Assembly (NCBI GenBank): GCA_951640195.1
Contig: OX621167.1
Coordinates: 1,364,001 to 1,428,000 of the forward strand
From: Porpolomopsis calyptriformis
Lineage: Eukaryota > Basidiomycota > Agaricomycetes > Agaricales > Hygrophoraceae
Direction of reading: 5' to 3'
DNA length: 64,000 nucleotides
A program made the position numbers and the translations under genes. This document shows, one piece after another, positions 38,101-51,200 of the stretch; position 1 is the stretch's first letter; every line of letters begins with the position of its first letter. The notes beneath the pieces are model-generated. The model was given only the letters and a program-made list of their open reading frames with translations. It did no database searches and was not told where the DNA came from.

Positions 38101-41100
38101 TGGATGTCCAGCGCTGGTGGATATCATTTTAGAATCAGATAAAATAAGGGCAGGATCTAGGAGGTACCTGAAACCACAAGGCTTTGGCCCCTCTGGATGT
38201 TCATTTCTGAATTCGCAACCGTGAATACATTCATGCGCAGTTTGGCAATCGTGCGACCCTTCATGGTCTCGACGCTGAATGCAGAGAAGGTGGCATGAGC
38301 CACATCGCATCTTGCATAACTGTACACCCTCCTTCAGGTCGACTATGGTACTCTCAAATAATCGGCGAAGCATTTCCATGTTCGCATGCCCAGTCTTGAA
38401 GCGGGCGAGGTTGCAAGAAATCCATTCGCGGACATGCTCGACTCTCATTTCGACCAAGCGATCCAGATGTGACCCAAGTTCTTTTATCCATTCATCGTCT
38501 GATTTGAGCTGGCGCGAGGGCAACCTGTCCCATGCATCTAATAAAGCTGCAAGTGCTGATTCTGGTGTATTGGGTTCTATCGTTTGGCCAGGTAAAAAGA
38601 AATGCGAGGGTGTGTCAGCTTTTTCTATTGCCTCATCCGTATCGAGATTCTAAGAATATTTTTATGAGATCCCTACAACAATATATGATAGGTGTTACCT
38701 TCAATAACTCGATTTCAGGTTCAATTTCTGAGAGGCCAAAAGCAAGCGCGGTTGGAAGTAAATGCATAAGACGCTGTGCGCGATGAGCCACGAGGGTTTC
38801 TGTTTTTAGGTTGATGAGTGAAAAAATGAATGGGGGGGGGAAGACCTACGAGAAAGAGCACCCCAGTCGTTGGCCTTGAATGGCGAAGATGTCTCATGCA
38901 AAGTATGCAATAATCAGACTGCTTCACTAACCTTGAGCTTCGCCATTAGAGTCTTGAGCGTCAGGACAAACTCTCCAGCAGCCGTGTGAGTTATCTTCTG
39001 CTGATCCAAACGATTTTTAACAATCGGGAAAAGGGTGTAAAATTGCCGTGATTCGATGACAGGCCATGCAGTTATACTTAACTTTCCACCATGTAGCTTG
39101 GAGATGAAGTTGGCAGCTTGCTCATCTTGAACGATCTTCTGGAATTTGAGGGAAAACCTGACAGTCCGGGGCAACGTGATCATAAAAAAAGGACAACCAA
39201 GAAGAACAAGAAATCATACTCTCGGGTGATCTCCTTCTTGTCAGAATCTACCACATCCTGTCATTAAACAGATGTGAATTCAGATAAAGCCCAGTTTTAA
39301 TCACGTCAGACCTTGATAATGATCATTAATGTTGATTGAAATAATGAGGGATTGGAAGCTGGATCAAGAACGGTTGAAGATGATTGGAATGATTGGAAGA
39401 GACCAGTGATATCACGAGAGAGAGCGAAGTTATTCCGGAAGAGGACCTTTGGGTAGTTGAACGATTGGGTCACGACTTGCGCTAACATACGTATCACTCA
39501 CAAGGTTAGAGATTGCAGTATTGAAAAGAACCAATAATGTGTCTTCTTGAGCAGATCGTTCAACACTGTGTACACCTGGGCAGTGATTCATCCCAAAACA
39601 GTCTTGGTGAGTAGTTGGATTGTACCCACCTTCGAAGTCCAGTGCCACAATGAGGGCGTCTTCAGTCGGTGTCACAGACATCCAAACACCCTCTGGGTAA
39701 CAGTATGCGTCAATACGAAACCAGCCAGTTGACATGATACCTACCCGTCGTTCTCATAGCACTTCCCGCAAAGGATGAATCAACTAGGTGATTAAGAGTA
39801 TAACTTTTGCCGACAGATTGTTCCCCTGAGGTTTAGATATGAAGGTGTTGCGTAAGTGATAGAGGATGAGAGACGAACCCATAGATGATACTACTTTGAC
39901 CGGCTGCAGTAAATTGTGATTGAGATGGGAGAAATGGAAAATTGAGGTATGGGTGCACCTTCGTCGCCATATAAGACCGGAAAAGAGACTCATACCAACC
40001 AAATGACAAGCTATCCACAATTTGGGTGACCTCCGCACCTAAGAGAGACCTCTCCAGTTCCGCAGAAAAGATACCATCTTTCAAGGGTATGAATCTGTTC
40101 TCGCGTGTGATTGCCAGGTGAATTGGTATTAGACATAGTAGATCTATAAGCCATTCGCCAGCCCTCAGACAAGTAACCTTCCATATGGCGTCTGTGTTGA
40201 TTGTGGGTAGAAGAGTATCAAAAGACACCGCTTGCACACAAAGCTGTTTGAGTTCTTCGCCGGTAGGTTTTCTCGTGTTTCTTTCAAATGAGCGGATCAG
40301 ATTTGAGAAATGAGGTTTAAAAGCGTCGTGGTGCTCGTCAGCAACAAATGTCAGTGATCTCTGGAGTCGCCTGCTTGATGCTGTAATGGTTTGCCGGCAA
40401 ATGGCAGGAACAACAGGGAAGCGAGTCCACACATCCGAGTGACAATCTATAAGAGAGTTGTGAATGGTGGTAACACCGCCACGCGAGGTCTCTTCCGCGC
40501 CCTTCTCCTTGAACATAAATTCAGTGATTTTGCCTTTGATGTCCAGAGCGATAGATTGACAATGATGGGAATTAATATCAAGGCCTATAAAGTGAACGAT
40601 GTTCCTATTGATGAGGGAAGTCAGCACCAGCGGTGAACTAGTCTGAATCCTGGCTTGAAGGGGAATTCCTTCCGTGGAACCAAAGGTATTCCAATGATAC
40701 GCGCGAATAGATGCTGAGTCATTAGTGACGGCCAAGGTAAACAGACAAGATCCATCTGGTGATGAGTATATTGCAGAGGGAACTTGATCGAGGTTCAACG
40801 ATGCCGGCCTTCATCAAGATTAAATTTTAATTATCTCTGATTAAGGATGCTACTCCTACCTGAACTGCTGAGTTATCAAAGAGAATATCCTTGCCTGTGC
40901 ACCCGAATCGATTAGTAGTATCTCCTCACTGCCAGCTACAAAACAAGCATGGAAAAGACTTTTGCCTTCTTCGTACCACGACGTAAGATTCACTGGGCTT
41001 CCCAAAGCTTGCAGAGAGGTGAATAACTCATCGAAAATAAAGATGTGCATTTGAAGATTCTGCATGATCAAACATTTTAGCGTTTTTGGAAGCTGGAGTG

Positions 41101-44100
41101 AAATTAGCATCCAAACCTTCTGAGACCCACACACCGCTAGCATGCGCTTTGTCTCATCAAATGCCAAAAGGAAGTTTTCACCAATCTTCGCACGATCCAG
41201 TCTTCTTTTGTATGCATTGTTGTGGATGGCAATATCCAAGGAAGACATCGTATCACAATAAATGGAGATGTTACGTTGGGAATTGTCAGTCACAAGAAGA
41301 CACTTGTTATTAGCAAGTAGTTGAGCATGACTGAGTGTAAAACACAGATGAGGTACAGCCACGCAAACAGGCGGATGGATAAGGCCTTACAATATGATGC
41401 GATCCAAAGGCAGTCGAAAGGAGTTGGACCGTTGTTCTTCCACTTGGGGGGAAGGAATGAAAGTAGGATCGAGTCGAAGAGAATGGCGATCTTCCTCTGA
41501 CATTTCCAATATGTGGATTCTGTATTCTAAAGCGGGGGGAATCGGTATTTCTTCGTAACCAGCCACCTTGTAGGACGGTGGGAGGAGAGAATACATTTGA
41601 GACTTGGTGACTTTTAATGAATCAAACACCACCAGAGATCTGTCTCTGAGATAAGTTAAATATCAGGCAAACTATGGTCAAACCACGGACTGTGATGCCT
41701 CAACCTGAGAACTTGTCTCCACCCCCTGGATAAACCTTAGTCGCTCAACCCTGAGGCGTTGTTCTTCCTTAGACTGGGCCTCTTTACGGATGCAACTTCG
41801 CAGAGTGGTTTCGCGGATTGACTGAACATGATGAATGACCCTCGCTGACAACTTCAGAATTTGGTCCCGAAAGTGAGTTTGAGCAATCTGACAGACTTCC
41901 ACCACCAGGGGTTGTAGGAGAGGCTCGTCTATGTCAAAGTTGTTCAGGGAAGCGAGAAATTGTGGATCTGATATTGTGGAAATGCGTCGCTTCGCTTCTT
42001 CTTCGATTGATACTTCACCGCTCTTCCATGGTAACTTCGTCACCCATGAAGACCAGACAGATTTTGACTCAGGATATGGGGGCTCGGAGGGCTTTCTTTC
42101 TGTACTTTGCAAATCTTTGGCCTCTGATATTATGTGTTGTCGTTCAGTGTCCGTAAGATTTGTATGAGCTTTGAGCAAAAAATCAATGGTGAGGATGCGA
42201 TCCTTCAGGTTTTTGAACGCGGGGGAAGAGATATGTTCCAACTTGGCACTTCTTAAGGTCTCATCGAAATCAGGACCCAATTGCTGATACCGGGTTCCCA
42301 TGTCCTTAAAACAATCTGGAGCAATTTATGAGACGAGAAGCATTGCACAAAACTGTTCACATTTTACCTCTGCGAGCGCTCTCATCGATACTTGGCGAGA
42401 TCCCAAGATGTTCCAAAGTTAGAGTACTTGGATAGATGAGATTGGTGAAGAGATCGGCGAGATTTGCATTGACTTACGGATATAACGTGCGTATTTCACA
42501 TGCAATGATCACATTCAGAGTCTCCTTGATTTCTTCTTCTTCGCTCCGCAATCGTTCCGGTAATTCGTTTTCTTTATTGCGGCAGTCATCCTCAAGAATT
42601 TTCGCTGATGCTTGGTAGGACTGTTTCCAAATGCGGCATAATTGAGGAAATCGTCCCTGCAAACCGCAGCCAATGAGCTTCTGAATGGCGTTATCACCCA
42701 TGTTCTCGCCAATGCGAATCGCTTTGTTCGACCTGGAAGTAGTATCGTAAGCAGTACATCGCTACGTTGAACATTCGTGATTCATACAATGTTTTCCGCA
42801 GCAGCAGATCACTCATGATCCCTGAAAACTGAGTGGTCTTGGTAGAGGATGGGATGTATCTCATTGTCAAGATAGCTTGAACAGTCTCTCCTGTTAGTAA
42901 TCTCGGCGCCAAGGAAGCCCCTTCAACGGAACTTTCTGGGGGCGGTTCGCTGATCGCAATAATAGGCGTGCTCATCTTCAATTGTTATAAGCAACAAGAG
43001 TTTAGTCAGGAATCAGTACTTACCAAAAAGCCTGGCCGTGATATGACGTCCTCTTCTTGTTCATTCGTTTTCGCAACCTCAAAATCAAATAATCGGTCAG
43101 ACTCCTCGCTATCAGTGGGGATCGATGGGTCCTCTGACTCTTCGCTCCAGATCACGGCCCCGGCATGATGAGAGGAGACCAAGAGTATCACCTGGTCGGC
43201 GATCTTAGTGAGGTAGCTACAAATAGTCATTGTTGAAGGATTGATTGAAACTCAAGGAGAGCTGCAAACCCACCGCATAAATGTCACCCGATTGCGACGG
43301 ACAGAGGAAATGGCGTTGTCATTCCAAGTGGTATCTTCAGGCCAATAAACAACATACAGTTGCTCCTCTGTGACGGTATGGTTGGAAGAGAGTATGATGT
43401 ATAGACCGGAGCGCAGTGTAGGTCGAGAGGGATCAGTATCAATCAGACATAGAGCCTTGGCTCTGCATGAATTCCGAGGTGAGATAACAATGGTTCCATT
43501 ACGAAGACAAAACTTACGTCTCATCATCGACTGCCCCGATGGAAGCTAAGAGTCGAACAATTTCTTCTTTGCTGCCGTACACACCGAGAGGCTTAACTAG
43601 CAGTTTATCCAGGTCCTTGAAATCGATGTTCGTCAATGATGCCCCACAGGCACCAGGACAGAGATCGTTGATTAGATCCCGCAGAGAATCCTGGTCTATG
43701 ATAACTTTGTCGACTAATCAAAGAAATTAACTTTTCAGTCAAATGACCTAAATAGGTGTTTATCTGGGTGCCTTACCGAGTCCGCCGCTTCCTTGTTCGC
43801 TGAAAAGGTCCAGAACACGATACATTCCTTTGATAGAGTGGAGTAAATCGTTGCTCGGTTTCTTGACCGAGCCAGGTAACCGATCTCTTTTGCAGCTACG
43901 TCTATTATTAGTCTGGTCCGTACTCTTTGGAGGCCGGAGCAGGGTACCCTCCTCGTTTTCATCTTTCCTCTACTCCACGAGTTATTTAACACCCGATCAA
44001 AAGGCAATGAACAAAACAGGATAATACCGACACTTCTACTGGATATAGTGACGTTCATCGCATCCGAGGTGGGACTGGTAACCAAAGGTGAGTTGAAATC

Positions 44101-44666
44101 ATAGATATCTTCGTCAGATAGGTCGTCAGGATCTTGTTGATTCTCCTAAAGCACAAAGAATAGACAGTGAGACAACCAGCCTTTAGAAACTACTATTTTA
44201 CAACTCACCTGGGTAATGGATTCCATTGGGAGTGAGATGTCATTCGGGGAACCAATTTCCTTGGTTTCATTTGTCATCTGAGCCTCAGGCTAAGAAGCGG
44301 TAAGCAACGATGATCGAATAATTGGTCTGCATCACTGACATCTAGGGATTATCGTGAGTTGAAAGTTTTTTGTGACGAACATAAATTCATACCTGACATG
44401 ACCACATCGACAGCCTGGCTCCGTCCTTCTATAACAAGGCAAGCCATCAGAAAGGGTGAGGCCGATGAGTTGAGAGAGAATCCACCCGTAACCTCAGGTG
44501 CAGGCGCCTTTGCCAGATCACCGTGGTCGCTAGTGAGAAACAGGCTACCCTTGGAACTCTTAGTTGGATTACTGGATGGTTTCCTCTTTCCCTGTTTTAG
44601 GCGCTTAAAAGGACTGAAGAGCCTGGTGAGCCCGGACCAGGGTGTTGATTCTGAACGATCAACCAT
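35199..44666 (-). CDS. Giant GTPase-zinc-VWA protein, copy C (inverted)
   Basis: Third full-length paralogue, on the minus strand. Start ATG at 44666 (MVDRSESTPWSGLTRL); the end KPRGSLLD has its stop at 35201-35199. The exon order is the same as in A and B: N-terminal region 43960-42460; helical region 42300-41680; propeller-like region 41360-40400; P-loop GEQSVGKS about 39829-39800; RTTEG and DFEG near 39740-39630; KD-type G4 near 39310-39250; Cys/His array about 38340-36640; VWA MIDAS DRSGS split by an intron near 36165-36100; GGTNYR-like stretch near 35745 (here GRGTNYR, so the Gly-Thr context differs); and SDGEC near 35610. It is more diverged from A and B than they are from each other. 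No clear frameshift was found. An extra segment, SDHGDLAK, lies in the N-terminal Ser-rich region. Confidence 0.73.
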
Positions 44667-44944
44667 GCCACGGTTAGCAAGAGTTGGTTTTGGAACTTGT
44701 TTTTGGTTCTTTATGACTTTGTCCCAATACTTAGTCCTAGTACAGGGTTGGGCGGTAAAGGTAGAGAGGTAAGTTTGAAAAGATAGACGCCGGGGTTACA
44801 CACAGTGAGTCAGTGCTGAGCCAATCTCTTTCGCCTCATAATTGCACAAGTCAAAAACCTTTATCGATCCACTTTCAACACGCATCGGCCATTCAAGTAT
44901 CCAAGTAAAACATCAGAGTCGCAGATCAACTGGGGGTTGTACCA

Positions 44945-45155
44945 GCGAGAGATAAAGATTTGACGACTGGCTGTCCAAAGATGGTGAAGACATGGCTGAT
45001 TTTGTGCAGAAAGTACTCGGTGGTAGAGAGTAGGTCATCTCACGAGTCAATATACTCCAGACGGAGTAGGGACTTCAGCGTGCGGTATTGCTGCCTTAAA
45101 CTGCGCCCGAGTAAATTTCGAAAAGGGAGAGGGAAGGTTTGGGTGCTCACTACTG
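44945..45155 (+). pseudogene. Relic of the protease-like partner gene upstream of copy C
   Basis: Plus-strand match to the first exon of the partner gene: ADFVQKVLGG, then a broken VISHE, and further on the nucleotide equivalent of VGTSACGIAALNCARV (about 45068-45115). Indels and a stop break the frame. It keeps the head-to-head orientation to copy C seen at copy A. At about 45155 it is fused directly to acyltransferase 3' sequence, so two gene fragments from opposite ends of the unit meet here. Confidence 0.75.
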
Positions 45156-45680
45156 GTCAAAAAATACTTGGCTCTAGCCAAGAGTAGCAGGCTTGGATTG
45201 AGTCGACCGTTTACTTTTTGGTGCGTTCTCCATGATCTAGAGGTTGTGCTGAAAAATCCCCTACGCAGGGCACAAAACGGCATTGAAGGAAGGCGAAGAG
45301 ATGCCAGCATGGTTTACCGATCCATCATGCGGGGTATTGAGCACGTCAGCCATATTTTCGAAGCATTTCTACGTTTATGGGTGGGAGGAGGTGCGATCCC
45401 CTTTATTATCTTCATGTTTTCGCAGGTCGTTCGGGATGGCGGTTATGACTGGCTACCATGGTGCGTTCACGATTGCGAGTTAACTTGCTATACTCAACTC
45501 TGTTTTCACTAGATCGTCCTCATTGCATCTCGGAAGGATGCCAAACCAACAGTTTTGCAATCAGATTGCCAGAGCAGCTGTTGCTCTGTATGACCTACAT
45601 TCCCACACTGCCGAGAGAGCTGAAGGCATGGTTCAACTACCTGATTGAGTGCATACCGCTTCAGCGTAAACATGCCTGCT
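45155..45680 (+). pseudogene. Carnitine acyltransferase 3'-end fragment (relic 2)
   Basis: About 500 bp collinear with 21700-22285 of the acyltransferase in inverted orientation. It contains the equivalents of the KKHLTLAKSSG block, the intron, EGEEIPALFTDP (here EGEEMPAWFTDP), LSTSAIFSKHF with YGW, the next intron, and IARAAVDLYDLHS (degenerate). Introns are present, so the copy came through DNA, not RNA. It points towards the fourth giant-gene relic. Confidence 0.85.
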
Positions 45681-45769
45681 CTACCATTGACACTTATGAA
45701 CCACTTAGTTTGAACGCACGAGATGATTTTGTCACTCGGTAATACTTATACAATGAAACATGCAGAACG

Positions 45770-45813
45770 CTGATCGATCTTTATCGGAGCAGCGATCCTC
45801 TCTGCTTCCTTAG
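45770..45813 (-). pseudogene. Giant gene copy D relic, 3' terminal piece
   Basis: The sequence GGAGCAGCGATCCTCTCTGC TTCCTTAG is the minus-strand 3' end of the giant gene (KQRGSLLR-like). It stops exactly where the terminal repeat of the Plavaka element begins. The continuation is on the other side of the element at 53316. Together they are the remains of a fourth copy beyond copy C. Confidence 0.8.
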
Positions 45814-45834
45814 CATCAGCAAAAGTCGGAGAAG
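45814..45834. repeat. Plavaka element left terminal inverted repeat
   Basis: Begins CATCAGCAAAAGTCGGA and pairs with the reverse complement of 53295-53315 (CATCAGCAAAAGTCCGA) with about two mismatches over 21 bp. Confidence 0.85.
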
Positions 45835-46254
45835 TTTACCTGGTTGGACCTTGCCAGGTATTGTCCACCCGGACCACCTGGAAGACCCCCACCTTGTAAT
45901 ACAAAACCCCCACATCTTTTGTAGGCCAGGTTCGACTAACCTGGTCGGTTTGCGAGAACAGGGTATTCTCACCCATTATGTTACATGTTTATATTGCATT
46001 GTATGATCAATTCATTTAGTTCGCACCATTCCTTGCAAGGTACAAGATGTTTTTATTAGTCCAAGTATCTAACGAATACACATGATACCAATATGATGCT
46101 AAGTCCAGAGTGCGACATGAGAAAAGGTTGGGACATGCGTAATCGACGAAAGCAAGGGAAAGGCGCAATTCAGAGAACGTAAGTGGCAGAAAACATGGAT
46201 CGATACAACGGCGAATCAGCAAGGGGATGCGAGAAAAAAAATAAAGGCTCAATA

Positions 46255-47980
46255 TCAGTTCCGTCGACGTCCTTTGCCCTTTGAGGCCTTGGAAGTCAGT
46301 TTAGTTTTGGCTTGAGGACGTTTAGAAGGTGCGGCGGGTGAGGGAACAGGATCTTCCTGTGATGCATTGGAAAGAGGGCTTCCAGAAAAGAGGTCCTGGT
46401 TGACGCGTGGAGTGGGGATGGGGGACAATGGCCGACGTGCGGGTGGGATGAAGGGACACCTGGACCCGGTAGTAGGCACTGATGCCCTGGTCTGCAAGCT
46501 TGAAAGGGCAGGGTCGATGGACCAACAGTCAGTATGAGGCTGACGGTCAGCTTCACCAGTGCCCATGGGCAGTTGAGGTTCTGGAGGGGGCAATGCAGGA
46601 GGTGTGGGAGATGGGGCGGGAGATGGGGCAGGAGGTGCGGGGGTGTGGTCTTTGTTGGCGATGTGGGCACAACGGCGAGCGAGGATGCTTGAAAAATCAG
46701 AGGTTGAGCTTGCAATTGAGGGAGAGATCATATCGTCTTGAGGTTGAGATAGAGGTCCGAAAACAGTCCTATTGGGCCAGTATAATTTAGCAATAGAAAT
46801 ATAGTAGCAGGTACTCACTCGTTCCACCATTTTATCGTGTCCACACACCATTCATCCTCAGGGTTCAGCTCAAAGAGTTTGATGATATTCTTGAAAAACA
46901 TTTCCTTGTCGAACTTGCCATCGTCTAGCCTCCAGTCATCTTGCACGCAAATAGCCCAACGTGCCTAGACAATAAGTATAGATCAGTAGTTCTAGCTTAA
47001 TTATATTGATCAATAACGTACCTGAACTGCAGCATATGCGATCGATCTTGGAGTAACTTGCTCCATATTGTTCAACTTTGCTTGGCCAGCCTTAGCCTTG
47101 GGTTTTGACATGAGCATGGCAGCAGATGGTCCCTGAAAAATATGACGCCATATCTAGAGTGTACAATGAGCAATAGTTTGGTAGTCAAGTAGATGTACTC
47201 ACACAAACGAGATAAGGACCTCGCAACAGTCCTTGTTCTAAGTTGCTAGGATCATACATGCTGTAGTTGTATAAGAATACAGGCATGTCATCATGAGATA
47301 CGACTAAGCATCCATCTTCTAGCTTTTTTAGCGTGCTGAATCATGTATGTCAATTCACATATATTGAATAGATAGACATAAGACTCACCCTAAGCGATCG
47401 CCCTCAAACATGTTGATGTATTTTAGTGGACAAAGTAAAAAGCCCAGCATGGGGTGTTTGAAACCCTGGGATGTCACCTTATCGCTACTTGGCTCAATGA
47501 TGGGTTCAAGGACCTTCTTGTCCAGGCTGAGGGCAGCGTAGGTAAGACTAGTATTACGCAGGCTGCATACATCGTCTGACTGTGCACTACCAACAGCCTG
47601 GGTCATCTGTGGAAGCAAACATGTCAGTAATACCAGGAATGTGTAAATGAGTAGACTATACTGTTTTCGCAAGCTCGTCTAGTTGCTGTGGTTGAGACTT
47701 GAATTTTCGACAGTGCGTTTCAAACGAGGGAACTTTCTTGAGAATGATATTGAAGATACGTTGCAAATCTTGACGTTGTTCTTGGGTAATGCTGTGATAA
47801 TAAAATGTTAGTGCATGTTCTTGAGAAGACAGACACGTACCCATCATCGTATGGCTCATCTGAAGGCTCAGCTCCATGTGCTGCCATACCTGTGTAAAAA
47901 ACTTGAATAAAACTCATGAACAGGTCTTCGGTTCTTCCAATCCATTTCACAACTTTCAGGTAAGGGTCAAGCAGTGACAT
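46255..47980 (-). CDS. Plavaka-element accessory protein (DUF6698-like?)
   Basis: Multi-exon minus-strand gene inside the transposon, divergent from the transposase. Order of exons: MSLLDPYLKVVKWIGRTE (47980); SITQEQRQDLQRIFNIILKK region; MTQAVGSAQSDDVCSLRN region (about 47610-47385); GCLVVSHDDMPVFLYNYSMY; a GPYLVC-GPSAAML junction; TPRSIAYAAVQARWAICVQD (about 47050-46960); DEWCVDTIKWWNE; and a Pro/Ser-rich tail ending in a basic SKASKGKGRRRN, stop 46255. The GPYLV-GPSAA, IAYAAVQ..WA and WWN blocks recall a basidiomycete family (I believe DUF6698) that often sits beside cut-and-paste transposases. The name is from memory. No stop was seen in the exons, unlike the transposase. Role unknown; the basic tail suggests nucleic-acid contact. 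Confidence 0.6.
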
Positions 47981-48279
47981 CCTACAAAATAAACTCTAAG
48001 TTGCCCAGCTCAGAGATCTGTGTTGACTCACCTTGATTTCTTTCAAGACTTGGATTCTAAATCGTCAGATAATGTCCTTTTCAGCTGTGTTGAAACCTCA
48101 TTTCCTCCATGGCTTTCGTGGTCAGAGTTGTTGCAGTCATTTGTGGGCATAGCAAGCAAAGGGAGAGGGGCAGATGGAGGTGCGGAAGAAAGAAGCACAG
48201 AGATATGTCATGATAAGTGTGGAAGTAAAACGCCCAAGTCTAATTTCTCACAGTTTTTGCGCTCATCATGCTCATTGAT

Positions 48280-51200
48280 GCCTATGATCTCCCTTCATTT
48301 GCTACTTCTGTCCCTCATAATTCTTATAGTTCTATGTCCATCTTGTCATGCTACCTTCAAGAATAATCATGGACTCTCAAGACATCGCGCATCCTGTAAA
48401 CAAGCACGAGTTGGGAATGTCCGCCTCTTGGAGGGAATTGAGTGTGCAACAGCTGCGAAGGTTGCCCATAGGCTTGCAGGGGATGTTGCAGAAGAGCGGT
48501 GGCAGCAGGAGGGGGAGGATATTTCTACTGGACTTGACATATGACTTTGATCTCGTCAAGTACCCATCTATTTTGTATTGTACTAATAATTTGTACTTAT
48601 AGACACACTCTATGGATGTCAATATAGATTTACCAGACCAACCTGACCACTACCTACAGCCTCTGGATGTCAGCGGAGGTTTCCACACTGCTATGATGAT
48701 TTTTTACTATCCCAATTACGCCCACTTCCACATATGCCTGAACCCATACGTCCAGTGCAAAATAGTGCACCATCTCCCACTCTGGATTCCCCAGTTGCTT
48801 CACAACCTGGGTCACCATCTTCACCAAGTGAAGATTCATACTCACCTATCACTGAAACTGAACCAAATCAGCTTGGTCTCTTTCGCATCTATGATACCGT
48901 ACCTTCTCATGATCCAGATGAGGCCATTTCCCTTGACAGTGTCTGTGACGATATCCCCCAACACTCTGTCCTGCGCCTACCTAACACAAATCCTTTCGGT
49001 CCCTTTCTTAACGCAACCATTTACCATCTCATAAATTGGTTCTATAACAGGTCACTTACCAAGTCTGTTGCCGATCTTCAAAATCTCATGGACAACGTAA
49101 TTCTTGCCGAAGATTTCAAGCAAGATGACCTCAAAGATTTTAGCACAACAAGATCCCTCAAAAACTTAGATGAATACAAGGATTTGAACATACCTGAATT
49201 CACTGCTGAAGATGGCTGGATCAAGGGATCTGTCAAGATCTGACTACCCGCTGACAAGGCCAAATTTACGTCCAAATACCATGCTCCTAAATTCGAAGTT
49301 GATGGAGTGTGGTACCGAAAGCTCACACAGATTATCACCTCAACTTGCCAGCAGGCCAATTCAATCCATTTCCATCTTGCCCCATTCAAGCTCTTTCAGA
49401 AGAAGTCTGGTAATGAGCGGCCCGAACGCTTGTACAGTGAAGTCTATAATTCTGACGCTTTCCTATTTGAACATAACAAAGTCCAATCTGAACATCGCCA
49501 TGATGAGCCCCCCCTTGAAAATGTTGTCGCTACCCTCATGCCATATTCTGACTCTACTCACCTTGCTGACTTTGGGATAGCATCTCTGTGGCCGATTTAT
49601 CTTTTCTTCGGCAATATTTCAAAGTATATTCGCAGTAAGCCAACATCCTTCTCAGCTAATCACCTGGCTTATGTGCCTGGAGTAAGTTCTTTTTTCTATG
49701 TTACATGACTTAATGATATATTGCATTTCAGTTACCTGACATAATACAAGATGTATACTGCAAAATATTTGGCAAAAGCGCAACTGCCCCAGTGCTTACT
49801 CAACTCAAGCGAGATCTCATGCATGCGATCTGGGAGCTATTGCTTGATCCAGAGTTCATGCATACATATGAACATGGGATCGTTATCAGATTCTGGGATG
49901 GGATACTAAGGTGAGTATTTCGGCGGTTCTTTGTCTACTCTTGCGACTACCCTGAAAAGTGAGTCATATTTATTCTGTGTATCTACTGTATCTAATCTAT
50001 ATTTTTATTAGAGTACTTCTCGCATCAATCCGATCACTAGGGCAGTATCCTTGCCCACATTGTATGGTGCTGAAAGAGCAAATACATAAAATGGGCACAA
50101 AACAGGATATGTGCCGTCGAGAAAATATGCGAGAGGATAACCAATGGCAGCAGGAGAAGGTTGAGACCACACGAGGATGGATTTTTGAGAAGGGCTATGC
50201 CGTCAACAGCAAAGCCATGGATCGTATGCTAGGCGATAATTCATTAGTCCCTGTGCATGTAAGTGCATCATTGTTCTTTGAAATGTAATGTCACCTATTT
50301 TGTTTTTCTAGAACACATTCTTGCACCGTCTTCTTCCCTATGGTGTCAATTTTTATTCATTCTTTGTTCTGGACCTCCTGCACGAGTTTGAACTCGGTGT
50401 ATGGAAGGCCACTTTCACCCATCTCTTGCATCTACTGTATGCATCTGGTGGTGATGCCATACAGAAACTTAATTGGAGGTACGTTTTGACTACTCAAATA
50501 CATCATCCATAGGCTTACATTTTTTACAGGTATCGACAAGTTCCGATATTTGGACATGACACCATATGGAAATTCAACAACAACGCTTCTGGAATGAAGA
50601 AGCTTGCTGCCCAAGATTTCGAGGACTTACTCCAGGTGAGTTCATCAAATATTTCATTCGTCTAATGCTCATGCTGTATCCAGTGTGCGATTCCTGTATT
50701 TGAAGACCTGCTGCCATCTCCACACAATGAGATGGTACTCAACATCCTTTTTATACTTTCCACATGGCATGCCCTCGCAAAGCTACATCTACATAATGAA
50801 TCAACTCTAGAATTTTTTGAATCAATTACTTCAGCTGTGGGGCACATTTTGTGTCGCTTTTCTCAAACCGTTTGTCAAGCCTTTACAACATATGACTTAC
50901 CTAGTGAAGAAGCTGCACACGGACATCGTGCGGCTGCCAATGCATCCAGATCTAAAGGAAAGGGGCGGGCAAGTGGCAGTGGGCCCAAGGCCCGGGTTTT
51001 TAATATGGCTACATACAAGCTGCACGTGTTAGGTGACTACGTTTCAGTGATACGCTCATTTGGAACAACTGAGAACTTCACAACTCAAGTGGTAAGTCCC
51101 AATTATTATTTTGAATGGAAGAGCATATGATCTGGCTAACTATTTTTATTCAGGGAGAGCTAGAGCACAAACATGTCAAGAAGTTCTAAGCTCGCATGAA

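Noticed and set aside
45830..45950. CRISPR-like or satellite repeats from the CCTGG/CCAGG words
   Set aside because: Spacing is irregular, units are short and in both orientations; subterminal transposon repeats explain them better.
46296..46790. Several Pro/His-rich ORFs in this interval on both strands
   Set aside because: They are alternative frames of the Pro/Ser-rich tail of the Plavaka accessory protein.
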